The translations under genes were made by a program, and so were the position numbers. A stretch of 64,000 nt of DNA from an uncultured Alphaproteobacteria bacterium (lineage in GTDB: Bacteria; Pseudomonadota; Alphaproteobacteria; HIMB59), in the NCBI GenBank assembly GCA_902530745.1, contig CACABO010000008.1, positions 1-64,000 of the forward strand. Direction: 5' to 3'. Positions 23,854 to 32,507 of this stretch are shown in pieces; position 1 is the stretch's first letter, and every line of letters starts with the position of its first letter. Under the pieces are notes generated by a model. It worked only from the letters and a program-made list of their open reading frames with translations. It was not told the origin of the DNA and did no database searches.

Positions 23854-25239
23854 ATGAAAACTAAAAATTATTTATCTGAAGCACAAAATTTTCTGAAGAG
23901 AAATACACAAGTAAAATCATTCGATATTGTAATGCATGATTGTAATGGTGTAGGTCGTGGAAAAATAATAAGAAGAAACGAGTTATTAAATTTGTATAAG
24001 TCAGGTAGGCAATTTCCTCTTTCATTACTTGGAATGGATATTACTGGTGAGGATACACCTGAAACAGGATTAATTTTAGAGCAAGGTGATGGTGACATAA
24101 AAGCTTGGCCTATACCATCATCTCTTAAGTTATTGCATAACAGCAAACCACCAAGAGGTGAATTATTCATGAACATGTATGATATTGAAGGTAATAAACT
24201 ATTAACTGACCCACGAAATGTTTTGGAAAATAAAATACAAGAATTAAAAAAAGATGGTATCTCTTGTTTTGGAGCATTTGAATTAGAATTTTTTCTAGTT
24301 TCAAATGAACTGGATGAGTATGGAAAACTTAAGCCAGCAAAATCTATAATTGGAAAAAAAGCTTCAATTAAAAAAACAGATGTTTATTCAGTTGATCACC
24401 TTCATGGTATGATGCCACTAATAGATGATATATATGAAGCCACAAAACTTGCAAAAGTAGATGCTGAAACTATCATTTCAGAATACGCACCTGGTCAATA
24501 TGAACTTACTCTTAAACATCAAAGCTCATTATTGAAAGCAGCTGATGATATTTTAAGATTAAAGAGAATTATTAGAGCACAAGCAAGAGCGCATGGTGTG
24601 ACAGCATGCTTTATGGCAAAACCGATGGAGAATATAACTGGTTCTGGTATGCACTTTCATATTTCATTGTATGACAAAAAAGGCAAAAATATTTTTGCTG
24701 AGAAGAATAAAGAAAAAATTAGTAAGAAACTTAATTATGCTCTTGGAGGGCTTTCAAAATATATGGGTGAGAGCATGTTAATATTTGCTCCAAATGCAAA
24801 TAGTTGGAGAAGATTTGTATTAGGCTCTTATGCTCCCACTAGACCCAATTGGGGTATAGATAATAGATCTGTGGCTTTTAGAATACCCACCAGCAACTCT
24901 CATAATAGAAGAATTGAACACAGAGTTTCTGGTGTGGATGCAAATCCATATTTAGTTGCATTAACAGTTGTTTCAGCAATTAAAAAAGGATTGACTAATA
25001 AAATAAATGCTGACAAACAGACTACTGGTAATTCATATTTAAAAAAATCATCTAGTAAGAATAAAATTCCAACAGATTGGAACTCTTCAATTAATTTATC
25101 TAAAAAATCATTATTCTTAAAAGAAACTTTAGGATCTGAACTCCATAAAGCTTTTATCGCTATAAAGGAAATGGAGTATAATAAAGTTGCAAGTGCTGTT
25201 ACTGAGTTGGATATTGAGTTATATTTAGACTCAATTTAA
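23854..25239 (+). CDS. Glutamine synthetase-family ligase (GlnT/PuuA-like)
   Basis: A 461-residue GS-superfamily ligase. The catalytic domain carries AFELEFFLVS, the GSGMHFHISLYD metal/ATP motif, FAPNANSWRRFVLGSYAPTRPNWG in order, and RIEHRVSGVDANPYL. The N-terminal part lacks the typical GSI-alpha features and the adenylylation-loop tyrosine context, so it is more like gamma-glutamylpolyamine or gamma-glutamylmethylamide synthetases than housekeeping GlnA. The likely reaction is ATP-dependent gamma-glutamylation of an amine for nitrogen or polyamine catabolism. The gene stands alone behind its own 148-bp promoter region. The exact amine is unknown. Confidence 0.83.
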   Translation: MKTKNYLSEAQNFLKRNTQVKSFDIVMHDCNGVGRGKIIRRNELLNLYKSGRQFPLSLLGMDITGEDTPETGLILEQGDGDIKAWPIPSSLKLLHNSKPPRGELFMNMYDIEGNKLLTDPRNVLENKIQELKKDGISCFGAFELEFFLVSNELDEYGKLKPAKSIIGKKASIKKTDVYSVDHLHGMMPLIDDIYEATKLAKVDAETIISEYAPGQYELTLKHQSSLLKAADDILRLKRIIRAQARAHGVTACFMAKPMENITGSGMHFHISLYDKKGKNIFAEKNKEKISKKLNYALGGLSKYMGESMLIFAPNANSWRRFVLGSYAPTRPNWGIDNRSVAFRIPTSNSHNRRIEHRVSGVDANPYLVALTVVSAIKKGLTNKINADKQTTGNSYLKKSSSKNKIPTDWNSSINLSKKSLFLKETLGSELHKAFIAIKEMEYNKVASAVTELDIELYLDSI

Positions 25240-25240
25240 C

Positions 25241-26389
25241 TTATGCTTTGAATAAATTTTCAGAATAATTTTTTATATTTTGTTCCCAAAAAACTTCTCT
25301 TTTTATTTTTTCAAAATCAGTATCAAATACACTAGACATGGCAGAAGCATATATTGATCTGGCATCAATAGTGCTGTTAAGATCTCTTCCTTCAAATAAA
25401 CTATTTTTTTTTAAACCTGGCCAATCAGTAAAAACTTGAGATTTTTTCAATAGTCCTCCTGCCATTAAAATAGCTGAACCATAACCATGTTCTGTTCCGT
25501 TTCCGCCATTTTGTTCTACTGTTCTTCCAAATTCTGTGAGCGTCAATATTAATGTGTTATTAAAGTCACTTCCCATACCAGTATGGAGGTTTTTAATAAT
25601 TAAATCTATATCATGAAGATTATCTGCATGTTCACCATTGTCCGTCCCTTGAGCTGTATGTGTATCAAAGCCCTCAATATCAAAAACAGCCACTTTTGGA
25701 CCAAGAGGATCTTTTAAAATTTTAGCTGTTCTTTTTGATAGGCTATCTAGAGATTCATCTCCACCTTGCATAGTAAGAGGTCTATTCATTATAACATTGT
25801 AAACCTCCTGAAGTTTGTCATGCTCAATTCCATCATAAGCTCTTGTTATTTTTTCAATAACCTCTCTTTTTGGAAGGTGCATCCAAGTAGGAAAATAATT
25901 GTTATTTCCCTCAACTCCTCTCAGTAAAAGTGGCATTGGTAAACTTAAGGCGAGACTTGAACCATATAGACCTGATGATTTCATTCCCCTTCCTAACCAA
26001 CCTGTTTTTTTGGTGTAAGCTTTTAAGGCACCTGTTTCCATTATATTTTGTCCATCAAAATGAGATCTTCCTGTGTAGGGTACATTTGTTGCATGAATAA
26101 CAGCTGCTAAATTTTGAGACCATAAATTATGAAGTGTTTTTAATTTAGGATGCAAAGAAAAATCTGAATTAAGTTTTAATTTATTGTTTAAAATTAAATC
26201 AGATCTATATTTGTTGATAAGGATGTCATTAACGGGTACAGCAGTTAAACCGTCCATTCCGCCTCTGAGACTTATAATTACAAGATTTTTTTTAGGATTT
26301 GAAATAGACCCATAAAGTGGGATATTAAAATTTGAAAAGAAAATAGTTGCTAAACTACCTTTTAAAAAACTTCTTCTAGTACAATTCAT
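25241..26389 (-). CDS. DUF1501 protein with twin-arginine signal
   Basis: A 382-residue DUF1501 protein. The N-terminus has a Tat signal (CTRRSFLKGSLATIFF), so it is probably exported folded via TatABC, whose genes are also in this window. The domain resembles alkaline-phosphatase/sulfatase-like folds: VIISLRGGMDGL near the start, HATNVPYTGRSHFDGQ, FDIEGFDTHTAQG and TLTEFGRTVEQNGGNGTEHG near the C-terminus carry potential metal ligands. The function is unknown. It overlaps the upstream DUF1800 gene by 4 bp, a pairing seen in many bacteria. Confidence 0.88.
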   Translation of the reverse strand: MNCTRRSFLKGSLATIFFSNFNIPLYGSISNPKKNLVIISLRGGMDGLTAVPVNDILINKYRSDLILNNKLKLNSDFSLHPKLKTLHNLWSQNLAAVIHATNVPYTGRSHFDGQNIMETGALKAYTKKTGWLGRGMKSSGLYGSSLALSLPMPLLLRGVEGNNNYFPTWMHLPKREVIEKITRAYDGIEHDKLQEVYNVIMNRPLTMQGGDESLDSLSKRTAKILKDPLGPKVAVFDIEGFDTHTAQGTDNGEHADNLHDIDLIIKNLHTGMGSDFNNTLILTLTEFGRTVEQNGGNGTEHGYGSAILMAGGLLKKSQVFTDWPGLKKNSLFEGRDLNSTIDARSIYASAMSSVFDTDFEKIKREVFWEQNIKNYSENLFKA

Positions 26390-27843
26390 ACTCTCATTAC
26401 CTCAGGACTATTTGCAAAAATAGCAAATCGATCAGCATAAAATACTGGATCTTTCATTAAATTTAGTAAATTTTCCGGTTGATCAAAATTCTTTTCAATT
26501 ACATTAAAAAAATAATCCTGATCATAGCTTACATTAGGTTTGGTGATGTCAGCAAATCTTCTAGCAGCCGCTAGTCTACGAATAATTAATTCAGGTGACA
26601 GCCATTCATCTTCAAGATCAATAAAACCATTAGGTTGTTTAGCTCGATAAATGGGATGACCAATTTCCCACAGTATATCCTTAACCAACCTATGACTTCT
26701 ACTAGGTCTAGATCCATTAAACTCAAAACCTTTGGGAAACAAATAAATATAATTTAGTCCTAACATCCTTGAGTTTTGTAAAAGCCACAATTCTGGCATT
26801 GAAAATTTTTGATAATTTGAACCATAATCAAATACTGCCTCCATAGTTGATTTGTGAACTTCAATTAAATTGCCATCATTTTGTTTCCATTTTTTAACAA
26901 TACTTGCAATCATTTCCTCTGTTGGTTCATCACAAATATAATGCTGGCATAGCTTTCTTGCTACATGCCTAATAGTAGCTGGGTGGTTAGCTAGATCTTT
27001 AATTACTATTCCTAACTCTTTTCCTTGATTAACAGTATTAAAATCTTTGATGTCGTAAATTTTTCCTAAAATTTTATATGGTCCTTGTTCATGATATTCA
27101 GGTTGAAATTTAATAGGACCTGCCTCTAATTTTTTATTATTCCATAAGTGTCGCCAACCTGTCATAACCTTTGCCATCTCGATTACATCTTTTTGAGAGT
27201 ATTTCCCATCAGGTGAGAGTGTATGCAGTTCTAGTAATTCTCTTGCATGATTTTCATTGAGACCTACTTTTTCATTATCACTATCTGAATTCTCCCTCAA
27301 ACCTTCTATTGAGTTAGGTCCAATATTCTCAGCGTTATCAAGATGATGAAGCATGCACCATGATGTAGTCACTGAATAAATTAAATCTTCAAAAGTATTT
27401 ACCATATTAGGTCGAATAATCTCTCGCTGATAAACACCTGTAGAAAAACTTGCTAAAAAATCCTTTTCACTAATCGCAAAAAAGTTACCCCAAAAATGCC
27501 ACATTCTCTCAAATGCTGGTGAGTTTGAAGCTAGGGCCGTAGAATGTCTCACAGATAACTCTAATGGCTCAAAAAATTTCTCTCCTGTAATTACTCTTAA
27601 ATTATCTTTTTCTTTTTCATAAGCTAGTCGGTCATTTTTATATTTTTCTCTTAAAACTTTACGGTCTTCATAAACCCATTTGCCATATCTGTCTTGTTGT
27701 TCTTCAAGATTAGGAAGTTTTTTTTCCCAAACAAATTTTGGAACAGTATCAAATTGTTGTTTAGCCCAATTTAAGGGATCTTCGTTTATTTTTTCATTGG
27801 GACTTAAACCAAAAGCAACTTTTCTGAAAAAGTTTTTTTTCAT
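26386..27843 (-). CDS. DUF1800 protein
   Basis: A 485-residue DUF1800 protein, the usual partner of DUF1501. Recognisable segments are RMWHFWGNFFAI, the NENHARELLELHTL motif, KVMTGWRHL, and HPATIRHVARKLCQHYI. No signal peptide is apparent, in contrast to the DUF1501 partner. The pair is common in marine and environmental bacteria but its biochemical role is not established. It lies directly downstream of the PanB-like gene with no spacer, suggesting one minus-strand transcript from about 29615 to 25241. Confidence 0.88.
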   Translation of the reverse strand: MKKNFFRKVAFGLSPNEKINEDPLNWAKQQFDTVPKFVWEKKLPNLEEQQDRYGKWVYEDRKVLREKYKNDRLAYEKEKDNLRVITGEKFFEPLELSVRHSTALASNSPAFERMWHFWGNFFAISEKDFLASFSTGVYQREIIRPNMVNTFEDLIYSVTTSWCMLHHLDNAENIGPNSIEGLRENSDSDNEKVGLNENHARELLELHTLSPDGKYSQKDVIEMAKVMTGWRHLWNNKKLEAGPIKFQPEYHEQGPYKILGKIYDIKDFNTVNQGKELGIVIKDLANHPATIRHVARKLCQHYICDEPTEEMIASIVKKWKQNDGNLIEVHKSTMEAVFDYGSNYQKFSMPELWLLQNSRMLGLNYIYLFPKGFEFNGSRPSRSHRLVKDILWEIGHPIYRAKQPNGFIDLEDEWLSPELIIRRLAAARRFADITKPNVSYDQDYFFNVIEKNFDQPENLLNLMKDPVFYADRFAIFANSPEVMRV

Positions 27844-27844
27844 C

Positions 27845-28630
27845 TTATTTAATTTTATTTAAAAAATTATCTAGTTCTTTCTCTTCCATTTTTATTAAAT
27901 TTTTATCTTCAGGATATTGTCCATTCTTAACGTCATCAACAAACATTTTAAACCCTTCAATCCTTATCTTTTGTAACTCATCTTCTTTAGATAATATATC
28001 TACATATTTTTTTGCATGTCTTGGGTAATGACCTTTATTAGTACCAAGTATGTCATTACAAAAAAGATACTGCGTATCACAAACATCTCCACAGCCCATT
28101 CCCATGGTAATCATTCTTGTATTTTTTGTAATATAATCTGCTAATTCAACAGGAACTACTTCTACTTCTACACATGCTGCACCTGCACTTTCAAGATCTT
28201 TGACGTTTTGATAGACTTTTAATGCTTCTTCTGCAGTTTTGCCCACTGCTCTAAAATTGGTCCAAGTTGAGAGGTTAGGCACCAAACCAACGTGAGCTGT
28301 TATAGGAATTCCTTCCTTTGCCATTGCCTCAATAAAGTTAATAGAGTGCGAACAATATATAGCATCAGCACCCATTTCCATTATTTCAAAACCTTTTTTT
28401 ATTGCCTCTTGAGGAGAACTCACCAACCCATGTTTAAGACCAACAGATAAAAATGCTGTTGGAGCAACTTTTCTTACATCCTTGAAATGATGATCGGGTT
28501 CACAGGAAATTATTTCAATTCCTGCTTCATAGGCAGCTTCTGCCTCTTTTGCTGTATCTATATGAGTTTGAGGCCACTTCTTTTTCCCTTTTTGACTCCA
28601 TAGATCAAAAACGGTAGTTCTTTTAGCCAT
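27845..28630 (-). CDS. PanB-like (ketopantoate hydroxymethyltransferase family) protein lacking PanB metal ligands
   Basis: A 261-residue TIM-barrel protein homologous to PanB. Conserved are TAHVGLVPN (H113), VEVVPVELA with the equivalent of the catalytic Glu (E157), and the C-terminal CDTQYLFCNDILG...PRHAKKYVD region. However, the GDSLG motif of PanB is replaced by SCEPD (43-46 region), the aspartate in LADLPF by LSVGL, and the lysine/glutamate of MVKIEGG by AIYCSH. Those residues bind Mg2+ and ketopantoate, so the reaction is probably not pantothenate synthesis. No panC is nearby. It overlaps the fatty acid desaturase gene by 8 bp. Confidence 0.75.
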   Translation of the reverse strand: MAKRTTVFDLWSQKGKKKWPQTHIDTAKEAEAAYEAGIEIISCEPDHHFKDVRKVAPTAFLSVGLKHGLVSSPQEAIKKGFEIMEMGADAIYCSHSINFIEAMAKEGIPITAHVGLVPNLSTWTNFRAVGKTAEEALKVYQNVKDLESAGAACVEVEVVPVELADYITKNTRMITMGMGCGDVCDTQYLFCNDILGTNKGHYPRHAKKYVDILSKEDELQKIRIEGFKMFVDDVKNGQYPEDKNLIKMEEKELDNFLNKIK

Positions 28631-29615
28631 TGTTATTAGATGGAACGGCTACTTGTAATTCATATGAAGGGTTTTTTGCTTGTTTTAAAATAGTAGGGAT
28701 GATTTCAGAGTATGCTCCCCATAAACCTTTTTTTGCAGGAGGCATCTGATCTTTAACTAATTTGTGCAGTTTAGGCAAATTATGCGATGGCACAGTAGGG
28801 AACATATGATGTTCAATATGATATTCCATCTGCCAATATAAAAAACTGAAGATCGGGTTTAAATGCATTGTCCTAGTACTATATCTATGATCTTTGATAT
28901 TATCTTTAAGCCCAGTATGTTGAGTTAATCCAAAAAGTCTTTTGAGTGTTATCCCATAAAAGTTTGGAAGTAAAAAATATAAAACCGGCAACCAAGACTG
29001 AAAAGCAATTGACATTAAAATTAATAAGATCCAAATACCAACATGTAATCTTGAAGAGTTTATGCATTTTTGATGTTCTCTTTCAGGAATTACTTGTTTC
29101 ATTACTTCTGTTTTTTTGCCTAAAGCATGAAGAATAGTCTCGTATTGAGTTGTTTTTTTAAAATTAATAAAGTCAAAGAAAGGTATGAATAAACTGAAAA
29201 AGTAAAAAACATCAGTTGGTCTTCTAATTGCTATTTCAAAATCAAGTGGATCATCAAAGTAAGTATAACCATGATGACGAAAATGTGACCATCTCCATCT
29301 TATTGGTTCAAATCCATTCATATAACTTCCAATTTGATAAAAAAAGTTATTCCAATAGTTCGTTTTAAAAGCTGTTTTATGTCCTGTTTCGTGCCAAATA
29401 GGATCTGCGCAATTCCATATATTTCCATAAATTAAAAAAAATAATAAAGACCACCAAGTCCCCCATGTCATATAAGCTAAAACACCGAATACAATTAAAG
29501 ACCCAAAGAAAATAAACATATGTTTAAAACCTTGATAATCCGACTTCTTAAGAAGCTTTACAAATTCTTCTTTATCAACGTCACAATGATGCCATTTGTC
29601 TAAGTCAACTTTCAT
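28623..29615 (-). CDS. Membrane fatty acid desaturase
   Basis: A 330-residue di-iron desaturase/hydroxylase of the membrane FA_desaturase family. The three histidine boxes are visible: HETGHKTAF (about 72-80), HFRHHGYTYF (about 107-116) and EYHIEHHMFP near the C-terminus. Hydrophobic segments separate them in the usual pattern. It introduces a double bond or hydroxyl group into an acyl-lipid or related substrate; which one is not determinable. It heads a minus-strand unit with the PanB-like and DUF1800/DUF1501 genes. Confidence 0.88.
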   Translation of the reverse strand: MKVDLDKWHHCDVDKEEFVKLLKKSDYQGFKHMFIFFGSLIVFGVLAYMTWGTWWSLLFFLIYGNIWNCADPIWHETGHKTAFKTNYWNNFFYQIGSYMNGFEPIRWRWSHFRHHGYTYFDDPLDFEIAIRRPTDVFYFFSLFIPFFDFINFKKTTQYETILHALGKKTEVMKQVIPEREHQKCINSSRLHVGIWILLILMSIAFQSWLPVLYFLLPNFYGITLKRLFGLTQHTGLKDNIKDHRYSTRTMHLNPIFSFLYWQMEYHIEHHMFPTVPSHNLPKLHKLVKDQMPPAKKGLWGAYSEIIPTILKQAKNPSYELQVAVPSNNNG

Positions 29616-29654
29616 TTACAAAAAATACCATAAACTAAAAAAAAATAAATAAGG

Positions 29655-30077
29655 TCAGACAAATGATCCTATTGCACCAGCTATGGCAAGAATCAAGCCT
29701 AATCTAGACAAAGACCCAGAATTTTTAATATATTTTTGATTGGGGGATAGGCTTTTTCTAGCTGATACATATAAATGCATATTTATGAATATAGCTGTTA
29801 TTAAAATTAAGCTAGCTCCAAATAATTTCATATGAAAAGCCCAACCTAAATTAAATGAGCCATATATTGCCAATAACAAAATAATTCCAGTAACCCACAT
29901 TGTAATGATAGCTAATAAAGATAAAAATGCTAAAACCTTAAAACCTTTAGCCAAATGAGGCTCAGGAACTTTACCTTCTTTTTTATATATAGATTGTATA
30001 ACAGTACTACCAATACCTCCTCCTCCAGCAATAAACAGAGATATAAGATGAAGAAACTTACAAATGTATATAATCAT
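29655..30077 (-). CDS. Four-helix membrane protein (CopD/DUF2269-like)
   Basis: A 140-residue protein with four predicted transmembrane helices. It begins with a HLISLFIAGGGGIGS segment like the first helix of CopD/HemJ/DUF2269-type proteins, where a histidine near the membrane may bind heme or metal, and has MWVTGIILLLAIYG and MKLFGASLILITAIFINMHLY later. The function is unknown. It is divergent from the carnitine dehydrogenase gene over 51 bp. Confidence 0.55.
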   Translation of the reverse strand: MIIYICKFLHLISLFIAGGGGIGSTVIQSIYKKEGKVPEPHLAKGFKVLAFLSLLAIITMWVTGIILLLAIYGSFNLGWAFHMKLFGASLILITAIFINMHLYVSARKSLSPNQKYIKNSGSLSRLGLILAIAGAIGSFV

Positions 30078-30128
30078 ACAAAAAAAATATCATAATTTAA
30101 TATTTATGAGTTAATATATTTTTAAAAG

Positions 30129-31100
30129 TTGATTAAAAAAAAGATTGTCACGATAGTCGGTGCTGGCGTCATTGGCGCTGGATGGGCTGCTAGAATGCTA
30201 GCATGTGGTCTAATAGTTAATGCTTATGACCCAAGTGTTAAGGCAAGAAAGCAACTATTATCAAATACCAAAACAGCTTTAAAGAACCTTCAAAGATTAG
30301 GTTTAAATAAAAATGCAAAACTTAGTAATTTGAAAATTTATTCTGATCTCAGAGAGTCTCTTCATTCAACCACCTTTGTCCAAGAAAATGCTCCAGAGAA
30401 TGAAAAGTTAAAGAAGAAACTTCTCAAAGATATAGATAAATTATTGCCAAAAAATATAATCATTGCGTCTAGTTCATCAGGACTTTTGCCTACAAGAATT
30501 CAATCTTTATGTAATTATCCAGAAAGAGTTTGTATAGGACATCCATTTAACCCTGTATATTTATTACCTCTTGTCGAATTGGTATCAGGAAAGCAAACAA
30601 AGAAAAACACAATTACCAGAGCTAAGAAGTTTTACGAGGAAATAGGAATGAAGCCTTTGATTGTAAAAAAAGAAATTGAGGGCTATATATCTGATCGCTT
30701 ACAGGAGGCTCTTTGGAGAGAGGCACTTCACATAATTAAAGATGGCATTGCTTCGACTAAAGATGTTGACGATGCGATTGTTTATGGACCTGGATTACGA
30801 TGGTCTTTTATGGGCGTTTGTCTAACTTTTCATCTTGCAGGAGGGCAAACTGGTATGAAACACATGTTAGAGCAGTTTGGACCTGCTCTTAAATTACCTT
30901 GGACTAAATTAAAGGCGCCAAAACTTGATGCAAAACTAAAAAAATTAATGATTTCAGGCACAAAAAAACAGGCAGGAAAATACACTATTAAAGATCTAGA
31001 GGTGCAAAGAGATATTTTTTTGATTGAAATTATGAAAACTTTGAATAAATATCAAAGAAATAATTTTCCTAATTGGAATAAAACATTTAATAAATTTTAA
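30129..31100 (+). CDS. lcdH: L-carnitine 3-dehydrogenase
   Basis: A 323-residue NAD-dependent 3-hydroxyacyl dehydrogenase of the carnitine dehydrogenase group. It starts at TTG 30129 (MIKKKIVTIVGAGVIGAGW), with the NAD-binding loop GAGVIGAG at about 11-18. The catalytic histidine region is CIGHPFNPVYLLPLVELV, and the characteristic segment RLQEALWREALHIIKDG plus GLRWSFMGVCLTFHLAGG closely matches known carnitine dehydrogenases as I recall them. It oxidises L-carnitine to 3-dehydrocarnitine. The adjacent gamma-butyrobetaine dioxygenase-like gene, 1 bp downstream, would supply carnitine. The beta-keto cleavage enzyme and betainyl-CoA thioesterase often linked to it are absent here. Confidence 0.88.
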   Translation: MIKKKIVTIVGAGVIGAGWAARMLACGLIVNAYDPSVKARKQLLSNTKTALKNLQRLGLNKNAKLSNLKIYSDLRESLHSTTFVQENAPENEKLKKKLLKDIDKLLPKNIIIASSSSGLLPTRIQSLCNYPERVCIGHPFNPVYLLPLVELVSGKQTKKNTITRAKKFYEEIGMKPLIVKKEIEGYISDRLQEALWREALHIIKDGIASTKDVDDAIVYGPGLRWSFMGVCLTFHLAGGQTGMKHMLEQFGPALKLPWTKLKAPKLDAKLKKLMISGTKKQAGKYTIKDLEVQRDIFLIEIMKTLNKYQRNNFPNWNKTFNKF

Positions 31101-31101
31101 T

Positions 31102-32244
31102 ATGAGCGAAAATTTTTCAATTAAAACAATCGATAAAAATAACAAGTCTATTTTGGTCGATTGGAGCGATGGTTTTAAAAGTAAATATAATTTCTTATGG
31201 TTGAGAGATAATTGTCCCTCTGAAGTGCATCCAACAGCTCGTGAACGAACTTTTAATTTGCTTGATGTATCTGAAGATATTCATCCTAAAAATTACTCTC
31301 TAAATAGTGAAGGTAATCTTGAGATTGAATGGAGTGAGGGAGGGCATAAAAGTGTTTATGAGAGAGATTGGTTGAGACATAATTGTTATTCTTTAAAACA
31401 CAGTCGAGAGTACGTTTCACCATATAGGATTTGGGATAAATCCATGCAAGATACATTTACTGATATTCAAATAGATTACAGCGAAATAATTAGTAGTGAT
31501 GATGGTTTAAAAAAGTGGTTACAGCAACTACATTTTTTTGGTATTTCAATTGTTAAAAATTCTCCAACAGATGTAAATTCTGGTTTTGATATCCTGAAAA
31601 ATATAAGTCACACTCGAGAAACTTTTTTTAAAACACCATTCGAGGTCATTGATATACCTAACCCTAATAATTCAGCTTATACTGCTGCAGGCCTAAGAAA
31701 TCATATTGATTTACCATATTATGAGATAGCTCCAGGATATCAGTTTCTTCACTGCTTAATAAATAATGCTACTGGGGGTGAGTCAGTTGCTGTAGATGGT
31801 TTTAAGGTAATTGATTATTTAAAAAATAATCACCCAAATGATTATGACGTACTACTTAATACGTCTGTAAAATTTGTAAATAGAGACTACACAACTAATA
31901 CAATTAGAGTAATGCATAAACCTATAATAACTCTCGATCACAATAATGATTATAATGATATTAGGTTCAGCGTTGCTTACATGGGAGTTATGGACTGCCA
32001 TCCTGATCAAATGGATCATTTTTACTCAGCATACAGAAAACTTTTAAGCTTACTTCATGACCAGAGGTTTGAAATTAACTTTCGTATGCAAGCCGGAGAT
32101 ATTTTTAGTTTTAATAATCGAAGAGTGTTACATGGTAGAAAAGAATATGATGCCAATTCTGGAGAAAGGCACCTTCAAGGTTATTATATGGACAGAGATG
32201 AAATATTGGGTCGCTTAAATTATATTGAAAATTTAAATCCTTAA
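31102..32244 (+). CDS. Gamma-butyrobetaine dioxygenase-like Fe(II)/2-oxoglutarate oxygenase
   Basis: A 380-residue protein with an N-terminal DUF971/GBBH-like domain (VDWSDGFKSKYNFLWLRDNC, then DWLRHNC) and a C-terminal TauD/TfdA dioxygenase domain. The iron triad is H201-x-D203 (RNHIDLPYY) and H344 (RRVLHGRKE), with downstream arginines for 2-oxoglutarate. In the N-terminal domain the usual zinc CxxC is reduced to a single Cys (DNCPSEVHP). The probable reaction is hydroxylation of gamma-butyrobetaine to L-carnitine, supported by the carnitine dehydrogenase immediately upstream. Trimethyllysine-type or other betaine substrates remain possible. Confidence 0.83.
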   Translation: MSENFSIKTIDKNNKSILVDWSDGFKSKYNFLWLRDNCPSEVHPTARERTFNLLDVSEDIHPKNYSLNSEGNLEIEWSEGGHKSVYERDWLRHNCYSLKHSREYVSPYRIWDKSMQDTFTDIQIDYSEIISSDDGLKKWLQQLHFFGISIVKNSPTDVNSGFDILKNISHTRETFFKTPFEVIDIPNPNNSAYTAAGLRNHIDLPYYEIAPGYQFLHCLINNATGGESVAVDGFKVIDYLKNNHPNDYDVLLNTSVKFVNRDYTTNTIRVMHKPIITLDHNNDYNDIRFSVAYMGVMDCHPDQMDHFYSAYRKLLSLLHDQRFEINFRMQAGDIFSFNNRRVLHGRKEYDANSGERHLQGYYMDRDEILGRLNYIENLNP

Positions 32245-32372
32245 ATTTAATAAAAATTAAAATAAAAAATTCAAGAGTTGTTCAAAGATTACAGCAATAT
32301 AAATAATAAAATTTATTAGGATTAGTTATGTTAAAAGGTAAGAGAAGCAATAGATAATGAGAAAATTTTGTT

Positions 32373-32393
32373 AAGTAATGACTTAAATTACTT
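32373..32393. repeat. AT-rich inverted repeat (possible terminator hairpin)
   Basis: AAGTAAT-GACTTAA-ATTACTT gives a 7-bp stem and 7-nt loop in the 263-bp spacer after the dioxygenase gene. It is weak (AT-rich, no strong U-tract on the plus strand). It could end either flanking transcript. Confidence 0.35.
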
Positions 32394-32445
32394 ACTTTGG
32401 TGGCTTCATCTTTTTAACCTCCATCCTTAAACCTATCCTCTAGGT
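32392..32445 (-). other. Unexplained element: hairpin, strong SD and a 5- or 10-codon ORF
   Basis: On the minus strand this spacer has a small hairpin (ACCTA-GAGGA-TAGGT, 32445-32431), then GGAGG (32422-32418) placed 8 nt before ATG-AAG-CCA-CCA-AAG-TAA (32409-32392), encoding MKPPK. An in-frame upstream ATG gives MEVKKMKPPK (32424-32392). Such a strong Shine-Dalgarno is unusual in this AT-rich region, and the hairpin at 32373-32393 follows directly. The rest of the spacer (32245-32507) shows no gene. Confidence 0.3.
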
Positions 32446-32507
32446 GATTCTATCTTATCAAATTAATTGGATTTTGTATTTTATAATTTGTGAATATTAT
32501 GAAAACT

